Assembly (NCBI GenBank): GCA_934045905.1
Contig: OW203762.1
Span: forward strand, 51,671,411-51,735,410
DNA: 64,000 nucleotides
Direction of reading: 5' to 3'
Source of the DNA: Leuctra nigra
Taxonomy: Eukaryota > Arthropoda > Insecta > Plecoptera > Leuctridae
In this document: positions 1-10,987 of the stretch, one piece after another
How positions within the stretch are numbered: position 1 is the first letter of the stretch
How the letters are laid out: every line of letters starts with the position of its first letter
Program-made: the position numbers and the translations under genes
The notes under the pieces: model-generated
Told to the model about the DNA's origin: nothing
The model's database searches: none
What the model saw: the letters and a program-made list of their open reading frames with translations, nothing else

Positions 1-184
1 CCGAAAAGGTAGAGTATTAATTATTCTTGGTGCATTTAATGAAGGTCTATGTGGCTCTTCGGGAGGATGTATACACCTAGTACCTACCTACCGTTCACTC
101 AGAGCTGTCGTAATGTAATTGTGTTGAACTTTCTAGCTCTGTTAGTTTGTCTGCTTAGAACAGCTTCATTTATGTTTGTTAGAG

Positions 185-508
185 CTAAAGGTACCTTTAC
201 AGCTCTGCGTTCGTTTGGCGCTCGACGTTGAGCCTCCTGATCGGCCAACGCCGAGCGCTGGCGTTCAAGGTCAAAGATAAACCATGTTCATCTTTCAGCG
301 CTAGCGCTGAGCGTCGAGCGTCAAGCTGTAAACGTACCTTAAGGCTCGTTTACATTTCGATGCTCTGGCTCTAGCTTTGAAAGAAGACTGTTGTTTTTCT
401 TTGGCCTTGAAACCTTGAGAACCTCCCGAGAGGCCAGCGGTCGAGATCATCGCCCCTATTGCTGAGCGCTAGCGTAACACCTTTGAACTGTAAACGAGGC
501 TTAAGGCC
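185..508. repeat. Paired foldback (MITE-like) repeats
   Basis: Two adjacent imperfect inverted pairs. The first joins about 185-204 (ends in TTTACAGCT) with 324-342 (AGCTGTAAACGTACCTTA). The second joins 338-356 (CCTTAAGGCTCGTTTACAT) with 488-508 (CTGTAAACGAGGCTTAAGG). Both pairs share a TTAAGG..CGTTTACA end, and the interiors share CGCTCAGCGCTAGCGCT-like sequence, so they look like two copies of one foldback element. TTA/TAA at the ends would fit a PIF/Harbinger-type target, but this is inference. The rest of 1-1110 is AT-rich; I see nothing else in it. It is probably intron of the flanking HSD17B4 gene. Confidence 0.5.
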
Positions 509-1110
509 TTTTAAAGCTTAAAGGAACCAGGTTGGAGCAGCCCAACGGACAGATCTAATGATTCAGGCATAATAATTAGGGTATTTAGGGCTGGTTTTTC
601 AATGCTAAGTTTAAATGGGTATTCAAGGATTGTCATTGGTTGTTGCCATGGCAATATAGTCCTAATTAGTAATTAACTGTTTAAAATGTAGCACATCATT
701 GGAAAACGACAATAAACTGAATTTCTCTAGGGCAGTCGAAATAATAACTTACAAATTAAATAAGGAACGTCGTTTCTCTTATGATTACTCTTCAACCATT
801 AATTTTGTTTAAAAATACCTCCAGGTACCTACTGGACAGATTGCATAGCTATTTATTAAATTAGAGATAGTACTTAGCACATGACGTTCTAAACTTTCTA
901 TCACCTATGGCTGCCCGATGTTTAAACGTTTAACCGTCAGCTATGCGTTTAAACATTTAAATATTAGTAAACGTTTAATCCTAAAAATTGCTGTTTTTTT
1001 TAATGCTCAAAATATTGTGTTACACTCGCTGAATACTAGTTGTTATGTTAAGTTGATAGGTGTCCCGTGTTCTAATAACTACCTAATGTCATAACATTAA
1101 TGCATTTTAG

Positions 1111-4100
1111 GAGATGGCAGCAGCAACAATGCCGCAAACGAAGTGGTGCAGGAGATCAAACGTAAAGGAGGCAAGGCAGTTGCCAATTACAATTCAGTGG
1201 AGGATGGAGAAAAGATAATACAGACTGCAGTGGAGATTTTCGGAAGAGTTGATGTTGTTGTTAATAATGCTGGTATTCTACGAGACAAGTCTTTTGCAAG
1301 AATAAGCGACACTGATTGGGGTGAGATATCTGTAGTATTACTTTTAATGTAGTGATTGAAGTTACCTGTGTATTTAGATAATCCTGTCCTATCTCCACAT
1401 AATTATGTCGTAGTCGAGAATAATTGCAACCCCAACTAGGTATGTATCAATGACAAGGGATAGTAGGTAGCTACTAAAATAATTCATAACATTTACTAAC
1501 TCTCAATGTAGTCTATGTACCTATAGCCTGTACATAATCAAGATTTTGATTTGTTAAGCTTGATTTACACGGGTCAATGTATTGATCAATACATTGAATT
1601 CAAGAGGCTGTGCACATGAGCACAGTCATCTTATCATATCAAAAGTGACTCTGCTCATGTGCACAGCTTCTTGAATTCAATCTATTGATCAATACATTGA
1701 CCCGTGTAAATCAAGCTTTACTTGTAACTTATCAAAATCTTGAATTTGTTGAGTTCGGTAATTCGGTCATGTACCGTTTTCTGTGGACACCGTTTATTTC
1801 TATTTATTATTTAATGTTTGAAATAAGCATCAAATGTGTTTTAAAATAATTCTATATCTTTAGATTTGATCCACCAAGTACACTTGAAAGGGACTTTCAA
1901 GACAACACAGGCAGCTTGGCCTTACTTCAAAAAGCAGAACTACGGGCGAATCATTGTCACTGCTTCAAACTCTGGAATATACGGCAACTTTGGCCAGGCC
2001 AACTACAGTGCTGCCAAGCTTGGTGTGGTCGGTCTCAGCAACACGCTTGCCATCGAGGGTCGCAAGAACAACATCCATTGCAACGTAATTGTACCAACGG
2101 CTGCCTCGAGGCTGACTGAAGACATTCTTCCTCCAGACTTCTTCGCCGAGCTGCGTCCAGAGTTGATTTCTCCGGTGGTAGTTTGGCTGTGCCATGAATC
2201 TTGTGAGGACAACGGTTCGATTATTGAATCTGCTGCTGGGTGGGCAGGGAAGTGTGAGTAACTTCAGAGTTTCTGATGAACTATAAAACACATAAATTAT
2301 ATTCAATATCAATGTTATTGATTTTAATTTTCAGGCCACATTATCAGATCGGCTGGAAGCAGGCTCCGTGAGACAATGAAAGACTCGGTCACTCCTGAGG
2401 CCGTCCGCGATTGTTGGGATAAAGTCACCGACATGAGCACCGCTGAGAGAATGAATTCCATAGAAGAAGCATCGGGAGCCTTGATGACCGTTCTTGAAGA
2501 GATGAAGACAAATAGCCAGTCGGTGTCGAAGGTGGACCCCTCTCAAGTATGTCACTTTTCATTGATGAGTGATGACCATTGGTCTTTGTATTTAAAAATA
2601 ATTTCCTATTTCGTGATGTGAAATATTTTGTTATGTGTCTTCAGAAAACAGTTGTGGGCAAATTCACCTACACACACCGTGATCTGATACTCTACGCTCT
2701 GGGTGTGGGCACTGCAGTTGTGCAACCCGATTCCCTTCGCTACTTGTACGAGGCAGATGACAACTTCATGGCGCTGCCTACGTACTGGATCGTGCCGGGT
2801 CAAGTCGCCGTCATGGGTTCCAGCTTACTGGAGGACTTGATCCCCGGAGTCCATGTCGACTTGTCCAAGGTTCTCCACGGGGAGCAGTATCTGGAGATCA
2901 TCCGGCCCATTGAAGACTCCTCGGGAACCATCACATCGCATTGCAAAGTGGTGGATGTCCTTGACAAGGGCTCTGGTGCTGTGGCCTTGATCGATGGTTA
3001 GTGTTCAAACTGTAATTCTTAGCCACTGACAATGTCAGGCATCAGATTAGTTACCTATGTGGGCCCGGGAATATTCCCATTCAAATATGTACCATTGGTA
3101 GAGATCCGATTATATGGTTTTAAAAACTTCAAAATTTCGTTTTTGGAATTGGAAATTTTGCGTTTTGTGGTTTTAAGAATTGTCAATTTCGCGTTTTATG
3201 TTTTTTTTAAATATAGATAAACTTCAGATTATGAGTACCTAGAAATTCCATTGAACAAAAATAAAAATGAAACAGTGTACCTACAAGTGCTGGGACTTTC
3301 ATAATATTGTCACAATGTACTCTTCTATTCAATTGCCAGAGCAATGTTGATAGGTAACAATACATTTTTCTCGCGATCTAAATGAAGAGAGTCAATATTA
3401 TCACTTAAAAATTTAAACTCTAGGTAAGCCATGCGACTGTCCACCTTGGTTTTTCACAATGCAAAAACAAAATCAAATTATTGTGAGCTTTTCATGCTGT
3501 TTGTTTATATTGCGACTGTAAAAGACATAATGTCATCTTATTTTCACGTGATAATGCGAGGTCAACCCCAAGTAGTTTTCTACAAGGTCAGAGCTCTTCT
3601 GTCATTTACGCGAATAGGGGAGGGTCACTGACTGATTTTAGTAATAAAAAATGTTAAATATTGGGGGTTACCTATGGTGATATTGAGAAATATTAGATAA
3701 GTAGTTCTGTGAAATTTACAAAATAACAGGAAATATATATAATTTGGTGATATTGCGCGGTATATTTCGCGATTTAGTCAGTTTGGTGGTGTTGAGCAGT
3801 GTTAAGGGTAAATTTCGTGTTTTGTCGCGATTAGATTCCAGTGTTTTTGGGCCATAAACATATGGAAATGCATTTATATTAAGAAATATGAGTCATTTAC
3901 AACACTTCGAAAATTTCGCGATCACCATATAATCGGATCTCTAACCATTGGTCATTTTGGGTATATTCCCCAAATAATGAATATTATATTTGTTTTAATT
4001 ATGGAGATATTTTTATACACACAAATTATAAATGTTTTTAACCCAATAAAATGTGCCCACATAGGTATTATCATGGGACCTCCATAATTCAAAAACACTT

Positions 4101-7100
4101 TTCTAAAAAGTCATTAAAAATTCTGTTAATTTATAAATTCCTGCAAAATTCCCATTTTGGGGACTCCTTCCCCAAAAATAAATGTCGGGAATTTTCACAT
4201 CGCTACACGATTTTAAATGTTATAATCTCACTTGACAGTTGACTCCTTTAATGCGCGAGGCGAGAAGGTGGCCTACGGACAAATGACCGTTTTCGTCGTC
4301 GGTGCTGGTGGATTTGGTGGCAAGCGGAATTCTGAACATGCAATTCCTGCTGGAGAAACTCCAAAACGTAATCCTGATGCTTCCGTCAAACAGCGAACTT
4401 CTACTGATCAGGTAGGTTTCATATTCTGCTTCTAGAAGAGCCAACCATTTGGTGGTTGCCTCGACTTGATATTTTAATTCAATAATCCTATCATGAATCA
4501 TGATACAGCAAAGTCGCTGACCTATCTAGTCAAGTACCTACCTAGATATACAGTGGCTCTTTTGTGAAATTTATTTTGTTTTCAAGGTTGCAAACAAGCT
4601 TTATTCTATTAAATTTATTTTCTGTCGTACAGGCTGCATTGTATCGCCTGTCGGGCGACTGGAATCCACTGCACATCGATCCTACGATTGCAGCATTTGG
4701 CGGCTTCGAGCGTCCCATCTTGCATGGCTTGTGTTCACTTGGGTTTTCGGCACGCCACGTGCTGGCACATTACGCCGGGAATGATGCAACCAAGTTCAAG
4801 GCCATCAAAGTTCGCTTTGCGAAGCCCGTCCTCCCAGGCCAGACGCTAATTACAGACATGTGGCAAGATGGGAAGAGAATACACTTCCAGACCAAGGTAA
4901 TGCCCTTGAATATTATTACTATAAGTCTATAAGTAGTTGGTCATAGACTCTCAATGTGATCAATGTTATTGTTACAATACAATAACATTTTAATAGATAG
5001 TCAATCGAGAAGCAGTGAGATTGATCAATGATGATATTTACACATTGGTCTCATCTCATTATAAAATTGAGTGACTTAGTAGAGTGGTTTGGAATTCCTA
5101 ATAGGTGTATAATAAGTAATAACTGTTGGTAAGAAGCAAAATGCAATGGAAGATTCCTCAGTGCAATTTCAGTATGTAGGTAGTAAAGATTGCCATCTCA
5201 CTCTGTGTTGAAGTAGTGTGGATGAATTTGATTATTAATGTTTTCTCAAGTGCCCAACATTCTTATCAGCAAGATAAAGTTTATACCTACATCATTTTTA
5301 TAAAGTGACTGTGCTTCTAGCCTGTTAACTGACAACTAGACTTCCTAATATTATTGAGTTGAGACTATTACATATAGGTACTCACTTCCTGTTAGTATTC
5401 ATTGATTTTTTTTAAATTTGAGCTTCTAATAAGACCAGAGTTATTCATACTTCCTGAGATTTAGGGTCCAGATTAAAATTTGCATAGAATTTCATGATGT
5501 AATAATAATTAATCTTTTAAGCTGATTTAATTAGTAATAGGTAGGTAGAATAACATTTTTATTGAGTGTCCATCCCCGAGGTGCTTCTATGGATGTTATG
5601 TCACAATAAAATTGGTATCAAATTTAACACCTTTCTGCAATTCACTCTGATTTAATACTTATCTGTTGCACAGAAGCTGCTTATCATTTATCAGTGATTT
5701 CAATGGGCATTTCAAAAAAAACAAGGCCACCAGCTATAGATTAGATTTCAAAACTCATCATCATCATGATGATCAATTAGGTCAGTCAGTCATAGTACAA
5801 CATTCATAACTACAGCAGTCACCTTATCAAACGCAAGCATGATGAAGGTAAGGCGCTATTACAGTGCATTTTTGATTTTAGTTTAATATTTATTAACTTA
5901 GAATTGTTTTGATGCAAAATATTTTGAACAGAAGGCTTGTAGTTTGTGTTGGACTGATATCCACCTAATGCAGAACGTACATAAGTGACTCAGTCAGGTT
6001 AGCTTTATGGCATAGGTGGAATGATAATCCATGTTAGGGAACCAGGAGTGATCGATTAGGCACCAAGCATTGTGTGAGTATTCTGTACGTTTTGTTGAGC
6101 ATCTAATTTGTAAATATTATTTATTAACTTTTTTAGAATTGTATGGGGTTCATACACAAATTGAAATGCGACTGTTTAACCAATAGAGATAATAATGTAA
6201 AATAAAATTGTGTAGCATACTTTGCAGTCTCCAATAATACCTACTTATTGAGCGAGCGTCTCCATTTGACACTTGTTTTTCCAAACGATCTGAAATTTTG
6301 CACACATACTAATATCATTCTAACTTTTTGCTCTGCCCTCTGATTAGTTGAAAAATAAAAATGGCCTGTAGCTCACACCGTTTGACCTATCAAATCAAAA
6401 TTTTTCACATTTCTAATTTTGAGGCCGTCGTATAGTCTTGGTTAACGAACTCTGTACCAAGAGTGGAAAGACTGCCAATAGTCGGTACGTAGTGAAATTA
6501 AGTCAAATCTTGTCATGACGAACTAAAATAATAATTCTTTTAAATGGGAGCTTGAGATTTTGTACGATCGATGCTCGCTCATCGGTGCTTGCTCGTTACA
6601 CCGAGCATTTTCCTAGTATTTAAAAAATTAATGAATTGTATGGTTGAATGGCTTTAGTTTAAGCCAAGCTCCCATTTTAGAGGAATTATTATATTAGTAT
6701 GCCTCGACAAGATTTGACTTTAGTTCACTATGCGCTGACTCTTGGCAGTCCTCCCACTCGTTACAGCTTTTACACTTCATCATTGTGAATTTAAAATTAT
6801 TCATATCATGATTTCTCTGTTATCAGGTTCAAGAAACTGGCAACACTGTAATTGCTGGAGCATACATAGACTTGTTTGAAACACCGGCCAGCATAGCCAA
6901 TCACGTTGCAGCAGAAGAACTTGCGAGCGACGAGATATTCAAGGCCATTCAGATCCGAGTTGACGCCAACCTCGAGAAAGTCAAGAAGATCAACGGAGTG
7001 TTCCTCTACTACATCACCAAGAACGGCAAGACTGCGGCTGCATGGAGTGAGTATTTATACTTTCTTTTCCATTCATATTCACTGGAGTCACACTGTGCGT

Positions 7101-7639
7101 TCCTACCCCTGCTGTTAAACCTGTTCGGACGACAGGAAGGAGCATCACATTACAATTACATGTATTTAAATGAGAGAAGTACATTTCCGTTTTACCATTG
7201 GATAACCGGAGACAAGGGAAGACAGCAGTTTTGTGCTCCTAGTAGAACCCATGTCTGCACAAACTCATGTACTGTTTTCTGCAGGAATCTAGTAACTCAT
7301 AACAACAGTCATCGGGTAAAACCACATCCTTATAGCTGCAGACTAGCAGGACACAGTAGCCAGATGTGGTGTTAAGGTAAATACAATAATCAACAATATC
7401 TCATTTTCCCCTTTCTGCCTCCAGCAATCGACTTGAAGCTGGGAAAAGTGTACAAAGGAGAACCCAAGGACAGCAAAGCCGACTGCACATTAACTGTGGA
7501 CGATGCAGACATGGTGGACGTCGCTACCGGAAAACTTAACCCACAAGTTGCTTTCATGAAGGGCAAGTTGAAGGTCAAAGGAAACATTATGCTCACTCAG
7601 AAATTGCAAGCGATCATGAAAGAGGAGTCTAAGTTGTAA
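1111..7639 (+). CDS. HSD17B4: Peroxisomal multifunctional enzyme type 2 (D-bifunctional protein), 5'-partial
   Basis: Eight exons can be joined in frame: 1111-1320, 1864-2253, 2335-2546, 2645-2996, 4239-4411, 4633-4896, 6827-7046 and 7425-7639, all with GT-AG introns. They give 677 residues; the human protein has about 736, so roughly the first 55 residues (the Gly-rich NAD-binding start) lie off the left edge. Order: (3R)-hydroxyacyl-CoA dehydrogenase with NNAGIL and the catalytic YSAAK motif (about 2004-2018); 2-enoyl-CoA hydratase 2 (hot-dog fold) with the signature [10 protein letters not shown] (about 4651-4680); C-terminal SCP2-like lipid-carrier domain (exons 7-8). The protein ends in SKL, a perfect type 1 peroxisomal import signal. 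The family catalyses hydration and dehydrogenation of enoyl-CoAs in peroxisomal beta-oxidation of very-long-chain and branched fatty acids. Poly(A) signal at 7820. Introns hold transposon relics listed separately. Confidence 0.95.
1539..1742. repeat. Foldback element in HSD17B4 intron
   Basis: Imperfect inverted repeat with arms about 1539-1628 and 1646-1742 and a 17-bp loop. The outer ends read CAAGATTTTGAT and ATCAAAATCTTG. The arms include GATTTACACGGGTCAATG and its complement CATTGACCCGTGTAAATC. Each arm also contains the small palindrome TGTATTGATCAATACA or a near match. No coding capacity; likely a MITE. No clear target duplication seen. Confidence 0.75.
3051..4067. repeat. Outer inverted-repeat element disrupted by a hAT insertion
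   Basis: TACCTATGTGGGCCC at 3051-3065 is mirrored by GTGCCCACATAGGTA at 4053-4067. The inner flanks also resemble each other (GGGAATATTCCCATT near 3067; AAATTCCCATTTTGGGG near 4147). The hAT element at 3099-3943 sits inside this pair, which suggests it landed in an older foldback. The outer element is too degraded to classify. Confidence 0.4.
3099..3943. mobile_element. Non-autonomous hAT-type transposon with 8-bp target duplication
   Basis: Terminal inverted repeats start TAGAGATCCGATTATATGG (3099) and end in the complement CCATATAATCGGATCTCTA (3943). The element is flanked on both sides by ACCATTGG (3091-3098 and 3944-3951), an exact 8-bp duplication as expected for hAT transposition. At 845 bp and with no long reading frame it cannot encode a transposase. 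It lies in the intron between HSD17B4 exons 4 and 5. Confidence 0.88.
6248..6420 (+). repeat. Fragment of the GAGCGAGCG-ended dispersed family
   Basis: Starts TTGAGCGAGCGTCTCC and continues with GATCTGAAATTTTGCACACA, as do the copies at 36228, 57495 and, inverted, at 38299 and 46982. Only the left end is present, in the large HSD17B4 intron 4897-6826. Confidence 0.6.
6451..6767. repeat. Foldback element in HSD17B4 intron
   Basis: Imperfect inverted repeat. The left arm runs from CTGTACCAAGAGTGG through GTCAAATCTTGTC to AAATGGGAGCTTG (about 6451-6554). The right arm runs from CAAGCTCCCATTTTAGAGG through GACAAGATTTGAC to CACTCGTTACAG (about 6664-6767). Both arms carry AATAATTC/GAATTATT. No reading frame. 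The remainder of the 4897-6826 intron shows nothing I can name. Confidence 0.7.
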
Positions 7640-7819
7640 ACACTTGTCCATTATTCTATAGGGTGTTCATAATATGCTGTGGGACCATTATTTTTAATGC
7701 ATTGCTGCCTGTGCAGTTACCAGGGTACGCATTTATCAGTGGGAACTTCTGGCTTTGTTACTTTGTTGTATATACTATATGAAATGTTAAAGATGAATTG
7801 TGGGTAGGTACCTATTTGA

Positions 7820-7825
7820 AATAAA
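7820..7825 (+). promoter_or_regulatory. Poly(A) signal of HSD17B4
   Basis: AATAAA lies 181 bp after the HSD17B4 stop codon, in a strand-appropriate position. The opposing SSR2 gene ends only about 110 bp further on. Confidence 0.7.
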
Positions 7826-7857
7826 TAGAGCTATGGATTACATTCATAGTTTTGTTT

Positions 7858-7863
7858 TTTATT
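7858..7863 (-). promoter_or_regulatory. Poly(A) signal of SSR2
   Basis: TTTATT on the + strand reads AATAAA on the - strand, 70 bp beyond the SSR2 stop codon. With the HSD17B4 signal at 7820 it implies that the two convergent 3' UTRs nearly or actually overlap. A second candidate (TTTATTAAA-like sequence) is close by. Confidence 0.55.
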
Positions 7864-7932
7864 AAAAGTCTCTTCTTTAATAAATAACCCATTCCTTCCA
7901 CAAACTCCACATCAAAATTACAATAAGTGTCT

Positions 7933-10900
7933 TTAATCTTTTGAGATTTTCTCTTTCTTCTGTTTGCTGAGAAGTTCATACTTTGATTTGCTTGAGAACC
8001 ACAGGAGGAAGGGAATGAGAAGCGATGGCAACGTCATAACAGCAAATGCACCCCAGTCCAGCTGTGAACAAGAAATGCCTTTATTATATTTGTAAGTTAT
8101 TGTCGTATCCAACACGTATGCTGAACCGGTCCGTTTTCGTTGGGCGCCAATATAAGGATCCAATCCAGCGGATGGGAGAAGGAGAGATATAGAGCACAAG
8201 TATTCCTTATGATAATCGTGTTTTATTGTCGAACTCGGTCGCCGTAGCTGACCTGCACCAAACGTCTGCACACAAGCGAGCTCCGAAGATAACTGCCGCT
8301 AAAACTACCTGTCTTCTCTATGCTACTCTGGGAACCCTGGCGTCAGAACCTACCCTCTGAGGAGTGGTCTGAACAAAGACATTCTTACTCAGCCGAGGAA
8401 TCTCAAGGCTGGTCACAAGCAAGGGGCTAGAAACTATAATGTCACCCCTCCAGCGGCGGATGTACTGATGAGTGGCTGAATGATTCGTTACAAGTTATGC
8501 AAGATGTGTGGGGGGCAAGGAGAGAATTTAGAGTGAATGAATAATAAAATGTGCAAGATTCAATAATTAAATAAATGTTTTCAATAACGTTTGTATTTTT
8601 TGAAGATGGTCAGATTGTTACAAACAATTTTTTATCTGCTATCATGAGCTTTGAGCATCTTTGAGCTCCTGAATTGAGAGTGCTTTGTATTCATTTCACC
8701 AATTTCAGCTAATTTGTCATTAGTATTGGCAAGTGGCAACATACTTTCAAGTTTTGTCCAAGTAGAAAATCAAGTTTGTTTTTTTGAACTTTGTAGGACT
8801 TTTTCTGTGAGCTACAAGGTTTGATCGTCGGGGTGTTCTAACCTGCTCGGAGCAGGCGGAAGTACGTCACTGAATATGTTAGGTGCATGAATCGACGGAT
8901 AGGTATAAGTAAACTTTTCCGTGACGACTTCCGGTGTGTTCCGAGCAGGTTAGAACACCCCGACGAACAGACCTACAGATATTGTTTTCAAAAATAACAA
9001 CACTTCAAACTTTCAGTACCATAAAAAAAAATCTTAACGCATTTCCTCCACACAGTCACGAATGTGAAGCTCAGCAGATTCCTTGTCTGTCTTGCAATTT
9101 GTGTTATTTATGTTTGATTTGATATGCATTCTTTGTAAAAAAAATTTAGTCCCTCATTTTATTGTGGTTAATCCACAGATAAACAAGCTTTTGTGGATAT
9201 AGGCTTTGGAATGTTAGTGCAATTTTGTGTCCTTAATAAATAAATAAATACAAATTAAATACTTACAACGTGAGGAGAGAACTTCTTGTCATAATCTTTG
9301 AATGCAATAATCAGGCCCTCGCCAGGTTCGCTAGTCACAGCAATCTGCATTTCTGTTGCATCTTCTGTCGGTTTGTAGGTGACTTCCGCTGCAGTGAAGT
9401 TGAAATAGCCAAACTTCTTAGGTCGGACCACGACTACATGAGATACATTTGTTCCAGGAGCAATACGATCGAGTTTAATGCTCAACTGTCCACCAACAAC
9501 AGCAAAAGAGTCTGGGTGAAAACTATAATCAACGAGCTGAACACCAAGAGCAGCACTGGAACCGATGTTGAAAAGAGTGTACTGTAAAGAAGTAAGAAGT
9601 ATTAGTAGGTACCTGTTGTAGGCTCCTATTATTCTATTCTGTAGGTTTCATTACTATTTAGTTGTTATTATTAAATTTCAATGTTGGGTTGGTGATCCTT
9701 TTAGGTCTGGCCTTCACGAGTGACCAGTGAGTGACCTCAACTGTCGACCAGTGGTTAATTTGTAAAATAATAAGTGGGTGGACACTCAGTGATTGTTAAG
9801 GTACAAACATATTTGCCTGCAAAAACAATGGGGGGTTTGGGGGGAACAAATTTAGTGCCCTTCAATGAGATTAGTAGGTACATACACAATTTTCCCTGTG
9901 GATATTCGTACGTTCAAACGTAGGTATGTGTACAGTCAGGGAAACTAGATGGTTCATACTCTGCCTCTCTCTGACCCATAACATAAACATGTTTTATATG
10001 GAGCAGAGAGAGATAGAGTATGAACCAACTAGTTTCCTTGACTATACAGGATATGAACAGGATCGATAGCCAACCTAAATTTGAATCATTAGATCCTATG
10101 CTAGATATGGCTACATCAGGGGTCGGCAACCTTTTTTGGTGAAGGAGACAATTTCCCAAAAAATAATAAATTAGATAATAATGGGAGCCGCAGTAGAGGC
10201 AATCAAATATACCTAATTCACCTAAAATAATACATTACTTTTGTATTTTGACGAAGCCCCTCATTTCTAGCCCCGCAGGGATTTTTTTAAAATTTAAACA
10301 ATTTAAACGAGATTCTGCGACTCTAAATTGAACCAACTGGATCAAATAACCATCCAATTGTACCCCGCAGGGCGTTTTTAAACGAATTTTCACATTCGAT
10401 CCCAGATCTTTATTTAAATTATAAAGAGCCATTCAAGAACCACCAAGGAGCCGCAGGTTGCCGACCCCTGGGCTCGATGAAGGAGGATGTTGGCAATTCG
10501 TACGTTTTGAACGTAGTACGAATATCCACTCCGCACAATTTTAAGATGAAACATGAAAAATAAATAGTTAGACAGCGTACGCCCTGAAAAAAGAGTGTGG
10601 GGACGCGCCCGCCCCCAAATTAACCACTGCTGTCGACCAATCAGATTCAGGAGGCTCAAACTCCGAATGCAACATAGTTGTTGTTAACGCTGAACAATGT
10701 AATCTTTAAACGCAATGCCAAGATATCCAAACGTAAACGATGACTTATAAGGCTCACCAAAAACAACAATATTACTAAACGTAGGTATTACTACAACTAC
10801 GTATTACTAAATGTAGTAAACCTACTTTAACAAGAATGTCCATGTCTTCAACTAAATATTTGTTGAGGATCTGTTTAGATATGAGCAATCTGGCACTAGT

Positions 10901-10987
10901 ATCTTCTTCTTCACTTCCACTGCTGCTTCCATGAACACATGCCGAGAGGGCGATGAGATATGCGCATACAGTGAATAATAGTTTCAT
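7933..10987 (-). CDS. SSR2: Translocon-associated protein subunit beta (signal sequence receptor beta)
   Basis: Three coding exons on the - strand: 10987-10826, 9581-9267 and 8061-7933, all phase 0, giving 201 residues (human SSR2 has 183). The start ATG is the first triplet of its exon, directly after CTCCAG, so a 5' UTR exon lies upstream; a GTAGGG donor near 11076 fits. Residues 1-19 form a signal peptide ([20 protein letters not shown]), followed by an acidic serine-rich stretch. The lumenal beta-sandwich carries NVSH and NFTA glycosylation sites. One transmembrane helix (about 162-182, in exon 8061-7933) precedes a lysine-rich cytosolic tail. The TRAP complex sits beside the Sec61 channel in the ER membrane and helps translocate secretory proteins. 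Introns contain an LTR remnant, a foldback, and mariner- and hAT-type MITEs. Confidence 0.95.
8138..8451 (-). mobile_element. LTR remnant with tRNA-Lys-type primer site
   Basis: Read on the - strand: a purine run GGAGGGG (8451-8445), then a candidate LTR starting TGACATTATAG (8444), an AATAAA signal (near 8227-8222), and TGGCGCCCAACG (8149-8138). The last is the sequence expected for a primer-binding site complementary to tRNA-Lys 3' ends. Polypurine tract, LTR with poly(A) signal and primer site in that order identify an LTR of about 295 bp, but no retroelement genes remain beside it. It lies in the last SSR2 intron. The exact LTR edges are inference. Confidence 0.5.
8820..8973. repeat. Foldback MITE in SSR2 intron
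   Basis: GTCGGGGTGTTCTAACCTGC (8827 onward) is mirrored by GCAGGTTAGAACACCCCGAC (8945-8964). The arms continue inward through a CCGGAAGT/ACTTCCGG-like segment to CGTCAC/GTGACG, with a loop of about 55 bp. No reading frame. Confidence 0.75.
9660..9870 (+). repeat. Fragment of a dispersed GTGGTTAATTT repeat
   Basis: AGTGGTTAATTTGTAAAATA followed by GTGGGTGGACACTCAGTGAT and, further on, AACAATGGGGGGTTTGGGG. The same series recurs at 15190-15290 and, inverted, in 12655-12735. A related GTGGTTAATTTGGGGGCG module occurs at 12474 and inverted at 10575-10635. It is a moderately degraded repeat of unknown class inside an SSR2 intron. Confidence 0.5.
9933..10044. mobile_element. Mariner/Tc1-like MITE flanked by TA
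   Basis: Inverted ends CAGTCAGGGAAACTAG (9933) and CTAGTTTCCTTGACTA (10044) with TA on each side, the usual Tc1/mariner target. The arms continue with GGTTCATACTCTGCCTCTC and its near complement. The element is 112 bp and non-coding. It is nested inside a wider inverted pair (GTGGATATTCGTAC near 9898 and GTACGAATATCCAC near 10516), so it probably entered an older foldback. Confidence 0.65.
10117..10470. mobile_element. hAT-type MITE
   Basis: Starts CAGGGGTCGGCAACCT and ends AGGTTGCCGACCCCTG, a terminal repeat typical of hAT elements. The flanking octamers GGCTACAT and GGCTCGAT match at 6 of 8 positions, consistent with an old target duplication. The interior holds two copies of a CCCCGCAGGG..TTTTTAAA..AAACAATTTAAA-like module that also occurs three times at 15300-15740. 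Non-coding, in an SSR2 intron. Confidence 0.75.

Noticed and set aside
1..1110. Missing first exons of HSD17B4 in the left flank
   Set aside because: I looked for the Gly-rich TGxxxGxG segment and preceding start in all + frames and did not find it; it must lie outside the window.
7047..7375. Extension of HSD17B4 exon 7 as a longer reading frame
   Set aside because: It is intron read-through: a GTGAGT donor at 7047 and a CCTCCAG acceptor at 7424 restore the SCP2 domain in frame.
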